Source: Leishmania mexicana MHOM/GT/2001/U1103 (Eukaryota; Euglenozoa; Kinetoplastea; Trypanosomatida; Trypanosomatidae). Taken from it: a DNA stretch of 64,000 nucleotides. Each line of letters begins with the position of its first letter. Position 1 is the stretch's first letter. Both the position numbers and the translations under genes were made by a program. Positions 1 through 8,218 of this stretch are shown piece by piece. The stretch spans positions 434,001 to 498,000 of the forward strand of contig NC_018311.1 in NCBI RefSeq assembly GCF_000234665.1. The letters run 5' to 3'. Below the pieces are notes generated by a model. That model made no database searches. It was given only the letters and a program-made list of their open reading frames with translations, and had not been told where the DNA came from.

Positions 1-230
1 GCGTCACGCAGCATCATCGGCAGCGAGCGAGCAGAAGGCAAAGGAGAAGGGAGCGCAGGAACGGCAACAGCGAAAAAGAAAAAAAAACGTACGTGCACTT
101 GAGCACAAGAGTAGACACGTCCCATACTGATACAGCTACACGCCGATACGACACAGCGGACAGGCGGCATAGCGAGTGGTGATAGCGGGAGAAGAGTAGA
201 GCGCGCGTGCCATATACATAAAAGCGGTGT

Positions 231-258
<28 letters not shown>
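231..258. repeat. (AC)14 microsatellite
   Basis: Fourteen uninterrupted AC units are followed directly by a GTGCGTGCGTGCG tract. Confidence 0.95.
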
Positions 259-263
<5 letters not shown>

Positions 264-649
264 TGCGTGCGTATAACATATACGAACATATAGCACATTG
301 CTCTAGAGCGCGCTCGAAACTCTCTCTCTCTGTGCCTGTGTGTCTGTGGCCCTCCTCTGCCACGTTTCCGTGGCGTCTGCAAGTGTGTCTGTCGCCGCGC
401 AAGTGAACACCTTGAGGTGCTCCTATATATCTCGCTTTTGTTTACCCCCTTCGTGTACGCTCGCTTTTTCGTTCCCTCCTCCCCCCCTCTATCACTGGTG
501 CGCGCCTTTTTTTCTTGTTGGCCGGTTGACACCCTTTCCTGGCTTGCGTGTCACTGCTTGCCTTGTGCTCTGCTGCTCGTGCCTCTCTGCCTGTTCTTTC
601 TTTCGGTGCTCGTCTCTGCATGGTATCGTCATCGCCGAACGGCGGACAC

Positions 650-680
650 AGATATATGCATATATATATATATATTTATA
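650..680. repeat. TA-rich microsatellite
   Basis: An imperfect TATA dinucleotide run, unusual against the GC-rich background and able to melt easily. Confidence 0.85.
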
Positions 681-1775
681 GGTGTATCCTCCTCTCTCCT
701 CCCGCCCCGATCACCCCGATCACCCCGATCACCTCCCTCTCCCTCATTCTGTCTCTAATTCTTGTGTCCAGTGGCAGTGATAGTCGTGGCCGTGCTGCAG
801 AGATCGAGTGCGCGTCCGTTTTCTGTCCCCATCTCGGGGGGGCTGCCACTTGTACGCCTGTCTCTCCCCCTCCCTCCCTCTCCCTCCGTGTGTGTGTGCG
901 TGTGTGTGCGCGTGCGTGCTACCTGCATCGTATCCTATTTTCTACGTTTTCTCGCTGCTGCTGTTTCCCCCTGTCTGTTCTTGTTCACGTTGACGCTACA
1001 CTCACGCGTGAGGGCGCCGCGTTGACTCCCCTCTCCCCTCTCCCCTCCCTCTCTCTCCCTCTCTTTCCCCCATCCTCACCATCGCCAGAGCGCCTCCTTC
1101 CCTGGCCGTTGCTCTCTGTCTCCGCGCGCTTTCATTTGGTCTTTGCGCCGTAGCGTCTCCCCCCTCCCCTCCCCCGTTGCGCGTGACAGGCGCGGGTGCG
1201 CTTCCCTCCTCCACCCCCTTCTTTGTTGCTTGAGGGTATCGTCCTTTTTCTTTGGTCGCTTCCCCCCTCCCCCCTCCCCTGTAGTTGCACGACGTGTCTC
1301 CTCCATCCCCTCCCTGACTGGTACCAGCTTCCGGAGTCTCGCGCGCCTTCTCCCCTCCCGTGTCTCCCTCCTCTTGCATGGACGTGTGGAGGGGGGACGC
1401 GGTACATCCTTGCACAAGCACAGGGCCGTTTTCTTGAGAGACAGGCGTCACTTTTCCATCACCGACGCAAGACGATCAGCGAGCCGCGCCGACGGACGGG
1501 ACGCGGAGCTACGACCATTTTACACTTGACGGGCTTATCATCTCCTGACACTGGTGGTGCTGGTGGTGGTGGCAGGCACGACCGCGTGAAGGCGGCAACT
1601 GAAATATAAAAAGGACGCAGGCGCGGGCGTGCACACACTCCTAACAAGGAGATCCGACCGAGCACGAGTGTTGGCCTCTCACAGCAGGTCCTCTCGCTCT
1701 CGGGCACGAACGGTTTCGGCGACTCCAATCTATCAAGGACGTGGCTGAACGTGCACGACCTTGCCCCCGGCTGTG

Positions 1776-3656
1776 ATGGCGTCGTCGGTGCAGCGTAGTC
1801 GACAGACCGTACCTCAGGCGTTCACGAACGCGGGGGCGAGGGTGGGCTCGAACGGCAGCAGCCAGGACCTTCCCACGGCTGCTCAGCGCCTGGAGCGCAC
1901 GCAGAGCTCATCTCAGCAGACAGAGCTCTTGGAGCGCCCCGTATTCGTAGTCCCCAAGGCCGCTACTGTCTCATTGCTGCAGCGCATGGAGGCGCGCGAT
2001 AGCGGTCGCGTTGGCGGCGCGGGCGACGGCAACGCTGCGAGAGCGGCCCTATCCCAGCACTCGGTGCAGCGGCAGCGCGTGCGTGCACCAGTGCTGTCTA
2101 AGGCTACCCTTGCCAACAACAATGCCACGGGTGGGGCGCAGAGGCTGCCATCTACGGGCGAGTCAACACTGAAGGCAGGAGCGCAGCGACGCCGGATCGT
2201 AAAGGATGGCATCAACGCGGGCGCGCCTCATGACGCGACGGAGTCTTCGAAAGAGCGCAGCTCCGGCGTCAAAGTTAACGGCAGCAGTCGCCGTAACAGC
2301 AGTGTGACGGGAGGGAATGCACCTAGCCGAATCAAGGTTGTGTCGCGCTCCGGTGCACGAGGGCCGGCGTCCCAATACAAGCCACTCGGCATGTGGGGCG
2401 AAAAAGGATTCTCGTCAGGGAACCCACACCACTGGACTTCTTCAGCGATGCTGTCACCGTCGCGCACCACTATGACGGTTTCCGGTGACTGCTCTGCCAG
2501 ACTCAGCATCCAAGAAGTTTCCGACGTGCTTAGCCCCATGACCCCTGCCAATCGCGCCTACTACAAGACCCTGCAGACGCAGCAGCGGCAGATGCGGAGC
2601 GGCGGCTGGATCGGTGCTGGGAATCGTGGCGCCGGCGATGATGAGCCCACGGACGGCGACTCCCCTGTTGACTTCGTGGTGGAGGACGCCGCGCCAGATT
2701 ACATTGTGCCTGGCGGCGCGGGGAAAGGCAACTATGGCGGACAGGCTTCCAAGCCCGGCTTTGATTTCCTCTTCAACGCCGTGACATTGAATGGGGATAC
2801 GCTGCAACATCAGAACCATGCGCCATGGGCCGCATCGCGTGCGCCGACCCAAGGAGAGGCTCTGGCGAGCGGCACCACAGCAACGCAGCAGACCGGTGAG
2901 GCTGTTCGCTTAACCACCATGGGCAACATGGGCAGCGACCCCGTCGGCGCCAGAGCCGACTTTGACTCCTCCCGTGGCGTGTCAAAGGAGCGGGCCAAAC
3001 TTTCGAGCGAGGTGAAACGCCATAACGGACTCCCGATGGCCAAAGTGCCGCCGCTGGCGCTCGACACGATCAACGCTAATCGCAAAACTGTCAAGGCCAC
3101 GTACAAGGTTTCTCACCCCAAGCCTGGCATGGTGGTGCCCGATATAGAGAGTTCGTCGACGGAATTCTCAGAGACGGTGAACAACTCTTCGTTGCCCGTC
3201 AACTCTGAGGCACCGGACGTGACGGTGTCGTCCACAACCGACGCGGTGTCAAACCTCTCAAGAGGCGGCCTTAATGAAGGCAGCGGAGAAGACAAGGGAG
3301 TGGGTGTCGGCCACAATGGCCTTCGTCTGGCGGACAGGGGCGCGAACGGGACTCGCACCGGCGTTGCCGGTCCCTCAGCGCCAAAGGGCGGCCCCAAGAA
3401 CTACGGGAGGCCAGGCATGTCTTCCATCCCGTTAAATGATACAAGGAACGGCTCACAAGACCGTGGGGCGTCGTCGTCCTGGAACGGGCGCGGCAGTTTC
3501 GGTCGCAACGCTGGCGGTTTCCAGATGAATGCGGGGCCCGCTGGCTCAACCGAAAGACAGCGCCGGAGTGAGGGGGCGAATGGGAGGGGTTCAAGGAATG
3601 CCAGGCATAAGGCTACCAGCGCCAACAAGCAAACGAAGTGTTGTCTCGTCATGTAG
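1776..3656 (+). CDS. Hypothetical protein with C-terminal CaaX prenylation motif
   Basis: A 626-residue protein that I do not recognise. It is hydrophilic and rich in Ser, Gly, Asn, Arg and Ala, with no membrane segment or signal peptide, and most of it looks disordered. Two denser patches may be conserved: about residues 201-220 (starting YKPLGMWGEKGF) and about 297-313 (PVDFVVEDAAPDYIVPG). The last residues are KQTKCCLVM. C623-L-V-M626 is a textbook CaaX box; Met at the X position favours farnesyltransferase, and the adjacent C622 could be palmitoylated. I infer that it is a lipid-anchored peripheral membrane protein. The frame opens at a TTG (1761), but the first ATG is at 1776 and no other ATG occurs upstream back to 1380, so 1776 is chosen as the start. 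Confidence 0.85.
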   Translation: MASSVQRSRQTVPQAFTNAGARVGSNGSSQDLPTAAQRLERTQSSSQQTELLERPVFVVPKAATVSLLQRMEARDSGRVGGAGDGNAARAALSQHSVQRQRVRAPVLSKATLANNNATGGAQRLPSTGESTLKAGAQRRRIVKDGINAGAPHDATESSKERSSGVKVNGSSRRNSSVTGGNAPSRIKVVSRSGARGPASQYKPLGMWGEKGFSSGNPHHWTSSAMLSPSRTTMTVSGDCSARLSIQEVSDVLSPMTPANRAYYKTLQTQQRQMRSGGWIGAGNRGAGDDEPTDGDSPVDFVVEDAAPDYIVPGGAGKGNYGGQASKPGFDFLFNAVTLNGDTLQHQNHAPWAASRAPTQGEALASGTTATQQTGEAVRLTTMGNMGSDPVGARADFDSSRGVSKERAKLSSEVKRHNGLPMAKVPPLALDTINANRKTVKATYKVSHPKPGMVVPDIESSSTEFSETVNNSSLPVNSEAPDVTVSSTTDAVSNLSRGGLNEGSGEDKGVGVGHNGLRLADRGANGTRTGVAGPSAPKGGPKNYGRPGMSSIPLNDTRNGSQDRGASSSWNGRGSFGRNAGGFQMNAGPAGSTERQRRSEGANGRGSRNARHKATSANKQTKCCLVM

Positions 3657-3947
3657 CGCCCACGCCCACACGCTGACGCAGATAGCAAAAGGCTGAGCAG
3701 GTGGGGGGGGGTGATGGGAGGGAGCGGGGAGGGACGGATGCGCTACCTACGCGGATGCTTCTTTCGTTGTGTATACATGTGCGCTCGCGCCCGCGTGTGG
3801 AGTTTCTGGTGACCCTCAGCGATGCGCGTGGCCTCCATTCCCTCCTTGCTCCACGCCGCAGAGTCCGCGAATCGTTGTGCTACATCAGAGGCTTCTCCTG
3901 CCCCCCCCCCCGGTGCGTCCGCCTCGGGGTCTGTATCGCCCTTCCTT

Positions 3948-3983
3948 TCACACACACACACGCATATACATATATATATATAT
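3948..3983. repeat. (CA)n-(TA)n compound microsatellite
   Basis: A CA run passes into an ACATATATATATAT run, the same kind of compound repeat as elsewhere in the spacers of this window. Confidence 0.85.
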
Positions 3984-4171
3984 TCCTCATTGCTGCTTGC
4001 TTTCCTCGTGCGTAGGAGCTGTCGGGGGTCACTGCGCGGCCTTTTTCCCCTTCTTTCTCTCTGCGTTTCGGCGCGCCTGTTCGATGCGCATCTTCATTCT
4101 GCACACGCCATGATAATGCCGGGCTACCGCCACTCAGCGTGCGTGATGTTAGGGTCCAACACCCCCACCTT

Positions 4172-4229
4172 GTGTGGGTGTGCGTGTGCGTGTGCGTGTG
4201 TGTGGGTGTGGGTGTGGCTGTGTGGGGGA
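4172..4229. repeat. TG-rich simple repeat
   Basis: Irregular TGTGGG and TGTGCG units. It is not the TTAGGG telomeric repeat of trypanosomatids. Confidence 0.8.
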
Positions 4230-4558
4230 GGCCAAGCGGCCTGCAGCCGGCCCTTGGGCGCGGCTGCGGTCTCGTTGTGTTGACGGACGCGTGTGTGGGC
4301 TGGCGCGGTGCTGAGGAGACGTGCGCTCAGGATTAGATGTGTACCCGCTCACTACGAATCGTGTCGGCGATCAAGCCATTACATGGCGCCATGGGTTGTT
4401 TGTGCGCACGCACAAGTCGCCTATCCGCGAGGCCCGTCTACTCGACACGCCCGCTCCTGCCAAAGGCGTGCGGGCTCAGAAGACGGAATGCCCCTGCTGC
4501 CACAGACTCACGGCAGCGCCCTACGTGTCCCGGCACATGCGGGCGACCCACCCGGGCG

Positions 4559-4571
4559 CCCCCCCCCCCCC
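4559..4571. repeat. Poly-C run (13) at the frame break of the zinc-finger relic
   Basis: Thirteen consecutive C bases follow directly after finger 1. Length change in such a run is a simple way to have lost the frame. Confidence 0.9.
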
Positions 4572-5089
4572 GTGACATCGACGGAAATGGAGGATGATGA
4601 CAGAGATTCCTCCCCAGGCAGCAGCGTCGCCCTGGGGCAGGCCCGAGGATCCGAAAATGCGAGCACTGTGTGCAGGCGCTGCATAGCATAGCTGGCATGG
4701 TGTATCACATCCGAGCAAGGCGTGCAGCGGGCGGGAGCGCGCGAGCCATGACCGAGAACGGCGCGAAGAGATGCACGCCGATCAGCGCCACAGTGCGTGT
4801 GTGCGACATGTGCGGCATCTCCTGCATCCAGCCGGGTGGGCTGATGCGGCACGGATGCGGAAAACATGACGAGAGAGCCGTGAAGGGCACCACGGCGTTC
4901 TTCAGGCTCCGCTGTGGAGAGTCTCCACACCACATTATGGTATGCTGCGGCTGGAGGCGACCGAAGGCGAAGCACGGCGTGCAGGCGGGGGTGTCTGAGG
5001 GCCCTGGCCTGAGGCTGGCGGGCTTCCTCCTCGAGCGCATGCGGCATGCACCAGAACCACACCCCCTATTACCCGCGCGACAGACGCCG

Positions 5090-5136
5090 CCTGCCCTGGG
5101 GCAGGACCCTGGACGCGACCCGCCTGGATCCAGGCG
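5090..5136. repeat. Two adjacent 16-bp palindromes
   Basis: At 5090-5105 a 7-bp inverted repeat CCTGCCC/GGGCAGG is split by TG. At 5121-5136 CGCCTGGATCCAGGCG is a perfect 16-bp palindrome. Only 15 bp separate them. Both lie inside the zinc-finger relic and could form small hairpins in RNA or DNA. Confidence 0.9.
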
Positions 5137-5320
5137 TGCAGTCCACCCGAGTCGGTCTGGCGCTGATGACGGAGCACTTGTGAGAAGGGACGAGGCGGGC
5201 CAAGCAGAGGCGGTGAGACGCATGGCCCCGACTCGACGGCGGAGCGGTTTGTCCTCCACGACCAGGACTCGGCCGTGGTGCGACAGAGGTTGGTGGAGTG
5301 TAGCTGCATGCGCATATTAG

Positions 5321-7180
5321 GTGTTGACTTGTTCGTGGCAGGACGCCAGGCTGAGCGAAGGAAAAGAATAGTGTGAATCGGTCATGGGCTTCCCCGTCGC
5401 GGCGTTATCGTCGAGGGCAGGTCAGCGCTGGCAATCCTTGAATGGGGCCTGTATTGCTGTGGAAGGCGTCTCTGATAGCTATCTAGTTTATCGCGCCTCC
5501 CGGGAGAGGGCGGTGGCGGCGGACTGGAAGAGTGTGGAAGCGGCATAGTCGGGGTGTGAAGGAAGGGATGCACGCTCCTATGTCGGGTCTTCGGTGAAGC
5601 GTGAAGGGAGCTGGTGGAGATGAGAAAGATGTGCGCCTCCCCCCGCTGCTGCCTATGCGTCGGCTAATGACTCGCACTCTCCCCGGTGTACTCGCACGCA
5701 TTCCGTCCACCCACTCCTCTCTCGACACTCGTCTTTCTGCTGTGGCACCGCGGCCTCGAATTCCACACTCTCGGTATCTCCGTGCCTTCTAGCCCGAGCG
5801 CTGCAGCCCGGCCACAGGTGCGGTGTGTGTGTGTGTGTGCGTGAGGGGACCCCCTCCCCAAGAGGCCGACAACAAAGAAGTGTTCCTTCCCCCTCTACAC
5901 CGGAAAGTTTCCGGAGACAGTGTATTGGCTGTGCTCACCCTCGTCGTGCGCGTCATGCACATCATCAGGGCAATGGCGCAGCGTCGGCATGCGCACTCTA
6001 GCAGGGGAAAATGCAGCGCCGTGGCGTGTTGTCTTCCCGCGTGGCAAGCTACCACCCCTGTGAGCATCTAATTATCCTGTCCTGTCTCTCTCAGGGCCAC
6101 CCGCAGGGCAGCCCTGTCTTCAGAGTTCTTTGAGGGCTGTTGTTGCGGCTGGTGCTGCTCCTCGGCTCGGAGAGGGGCTGCCAGGATCTTCTTCGGCCCG
6201 TTTAGTTCCTCTGCTGCCTAGTTCGCCCTGCGCCTCTCAAGCAATGCAAGACGACGCTTGCATTCGCCTGTTGCCGGACCTCGGTGCACCCGACATGTTT
6301 GACGGTGGCGGTCTCTGTCGGGGTGGTGACGGGTGAAGTGGTGCGCCTCAACACTCGCTCTGTTCACCTGGCGTATCGTCTACAGAAAGAGAGAAGAGGG
6401 GAGGAGAGACTGCACGGAGCCAGAGGGGTATGGGCTGTGCAGCTGCCATGCTGTGCGAGCAGAGGAGAGGGTAGACCCAAGAGGCCATGCAGACAAGGAG
6501 GGGGTGGGTTGTTGGATCATGAGAGCGCACACATCGCGGTCCTGTCCCTGGACCCTAAGGAGACGGCATGACGTGTATTCTCGACGGCGGCCACTTGCTC
6601 AGTCTGTACAAGGCCCAGCGGCGTGTGAGCGACCCCCAATATCGCTCTTCTTCACCACCCCGCGGAGATTCGGAAACCCAAGAGGGCGAACCGTAGATGA
6701 TGGGGTGCTGGCCCCCCCTCCCCCCACACACGACATGCTTTTACGGTGAGGCGCGCCAGTCGTCAATCCCTCTATGCTTAGTGGAGGAGAGAACAACAAC
6801 AGAAAGGTGACACCGCCACACGCGCCCAGGCACGCGTGCACATCACCACCAGTGAAGGTGCACCTTTTCGGCGAGGCGTGCGGGGACAAGCCACCCCGAT
6901 AAGCAGAGCCAACGGACACAACACGGAACACATAAGGCCGAAGCTGCACCTCGAAGAAGCTGTGCAGGTGCTCATCCTTATCATCCTCAGCATGTACCCC
7001 ATTTCCCTCCTTCCCGACCTGCCCCACATCCTATCCACTGATGATATGGCTACCTGTTCCAGAGGGTCTTTCTGTTCTAGAAGCTGCGAGTCACAGCTTA
7101 CATCGTCCGTACACCCACTCCTCCCACTCTCATCCCCCCCTCACACGCACGCACACACGCACGCCGTGCGACGCTGCCGC
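5321..7180. other. Gene-free spacer, mixed composition
   Basis: No convincing gene is seen. The open frames are short and lack family motifs. Composition is less pyrimidine-biased than other spacers, with G-rich and A-rich patches (for example 6390-6560 and 6790-6990), so part may be further decayed element sequence, but I cannot name it. A TG repeat lies at 5822-5843. Confidence 0.45.
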
Positions 7181-7219
7181 CTGTATCTTTCTCTTCCTTT
7201 TCTTTTGCGCGTCCACCAG
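7181..7219 (+). promoter_or_regulatory. Predicted trans-splice acceptor for the kinase gene
   Basis: A T/C-rich tract (7181-7206) is followed by the first AG at 7218-7219. No ATG lies between this AG and the kinase start at 7328, giving a 5' UTR of about 108 nt. Confidence 0.45.
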
Positions 7220-7327
7220 CACACAGCAGCACATCCCGGCACGGCTTTCTCCCTTCCCGCCCTTCTCCTTCACTGTCCCTCCTGCTCCCTCGATCTATCT
7301 CCCACCGATACCCACCACGTCGTCGTC

Positions 7328-8218
7328 ATGGGTGCCCCCAAACGCCTCGGCAAGTACGAGCTAGGTCGCACACTCGGTACTGGCAACTTCTCCAAGGTCA
7401 AGATCGCGCGTGACACGGAGACTGGTAAGGAATGGGCCATCAAGGTGATTGACAAGGAGCAGCTCGTGCGGGAGCGCATGGAGGAGCAGCTGAAGCGCGA
7501 GATCGCCGTCATGAAGATGCTACGCCAGCCAAACATTATTGAGCTGCACGAGGTGATGCAGACGAGCCACCACATATACCTGGTGCTAGAGCTCGTAACG
7601 GGCGGTGAGCTGTTCGAGAAGATCGCCAGCGCGAAGCGCTTCGATGAGCCGACGGCGCGGTACTACTTCCACCAGCTCATCTGTGGCATCAACTACTGCC
7701 ACCGCCAGGGCATTGCTCACCGTGACTTGAAGCCAGAGAACCTGCTGCTAGATGCGAACGACACGCTGAAAATTTCCGACTTTGGTCTGAGCAACCTGCA
7801 GCGCTCGAGCGTGAGCGGCGGCACAATGCTGCAGACGGTGTGCGGCACGCCAAATTATGTTGCCCCGGAGGTGCTGAAGGAGCAGGGCTACGACGGTCTC
7901 AAGGCGGACATCTGGAGCTGCGGTGTGGTGTTGTTTGTCATGATGGCCGGCTACTTACCGTTCGACGACGAGAACGTGAACGCGCTCTTTACGAAGATCG
8001 AGCGCGGCGAGTTCCGCATGGCGCGTCACTTTAGCGCCGACGCGCGCGACTTGATTTCACGCATGCTGACGGTCGACCCACAGGAGCGCATCTCCTTAGA
8101 CGACGTGATCGCGCATCCTTGGTTCTGCGTGGACTGGAACCCGGCGATGCTGACACAGGGCGAGAGTCACTCCTCGCCAGACACGACGCAGATCAGCGAT
8201 GCAATTCGTAATATGTAA
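7328..8218 (+). CDS. SNF1/AMPK-like (CAMK group) serine/threonine protein kinase
   Basis: A 296-residue protein that is almost only a kinase domain. Visible landmarks are the glycine loop G17-T-G19, the ATP-binding lysine in AIK (K39), the catalytic loop HRDLKPEN (H131-D133), DFG at 151-153, and the activation segment ending CGTPNYVAPE with the likely activating T174 and E181. Strings such as DIWSCGVVLFVMMAGYLPFDD are typical of the SNF1/AMPK/CIPK branch of CAMK kinases, which phosphorylate targets in energy and stress signalling. No UBA, KA1, NAF or calmodulin-binding tail is visible; the chain stops about 20 residues after the kinase domain. The frame is open upstream to 6836, but that part is not kinase-like and lies before the predicted splice site, so the ATG at 7328 is chosen. 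The kinase call is firm; the subfamily and substrate are inferred. Confidence 0.93.
   Translation: MGAPKRLGKYELGRTLGTGNFSKVKIARDTETGKEWAIKVIDKEQLVRERMEEQLKREIAVMKMLRQPNIIELHEVMQTSHHIYLVLELVTGGELFEKIASAKRFDEPTARYYFHQLICGINYCHRQGIAHRDLKPENLLLDANDTLKISDFGLSNLQRSSVSGGTMLQTVCGTPNYVAPEVLKEQGYDGLKADIWSCGVVLFVMMAGYLPFDDENVNALFTKIERGEFRMARHFSADARDLISRMLTVDPQERISLDDVIAHPWFCVDWNPAMLTQGESHSSPDTTQISDAIRNM

Larger units (their letters stand above)
1..1775. other. Gene-free leader region, pyrimidine-rich with microsatellites
   Basis: No convincing coding region is seen on either strand. The + strand is rich in C and T from about 430 to 1370, which suppresses stop codons and creates spurious open frames. 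It contains an AC dinucleotide repeat and a TA repeat (listed separately). From 1381 to 1775 there is no ATG on the + strand, so the ATG at 1776 is the first one available to a transcript spliced in this interval. This stretch is probably the 3' UTR of an upstream gene plus the spacer and 5' UTR of the next. Confidence 0.6.
3657..4317. other. 3' UTR/spacer with poly-C, CA/TA and TG tracts
   Basis: No gene is seen. It holds an 11-base C run at 3901-3911, a CA-then-TA microsatellite at 3948-3983, and a TG-rich tract at about 4172-4229. This is probably the 3' UTR of the CaaX gene. Confidence 0.55.
4318..5320 (+). pseudogene. Degenerate C2H2 zinc-finger ORF, probable non-LTR retroposon relic
   Basis: Three C2H2-type finger traces lie in order on the + strand. 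Finger 1 (4489-4551, frame 1) has CPCC, then His x4 His (HMRATH). Finger 2 (4658-4723, frame 2) has C-x2-C-x12-H but its last His has become Arg. Finger 3 (4802-4867, frame 2) has C-x2-C-x12-H-x4-H, intact. Fingers 1 and 2 are in different frames, separated by a 13-base C run (4559-4571) and in-frame stops (a TGA at 4595), so no continuous protein can be made. Runs of C2H2 fingers at one end of the ORF are known in trypanosomatid non-LTR retroposons (ingi/L1Tc and their degenerate Leishmania relatives, also the SLACS/CZAR group). Assignment to such an element is inference; no reverse transcriptase motif was recognised. The rest of the frame to 5320 is Arg/Pro-rich and uninformative. A decayed ordinary zinc-finger gene is the alternative. 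Confidence 0.5.

Noticed and set aside
4172..4229. TG-rich tract as a possible telomere-like repeat
   Set aside because: The units are irregular TGTGGG/TGTGCG, not the TTAGGG of trypanosomatids, and the tract is interstitial among other microsatellites.
6836..7327. N-terminal extension of the kinase frame
   Set aside because: The upstream part is not kinase-like, contains microsatellite-encoded Thr-His repeats, and lies before the predicted splice acceptor.
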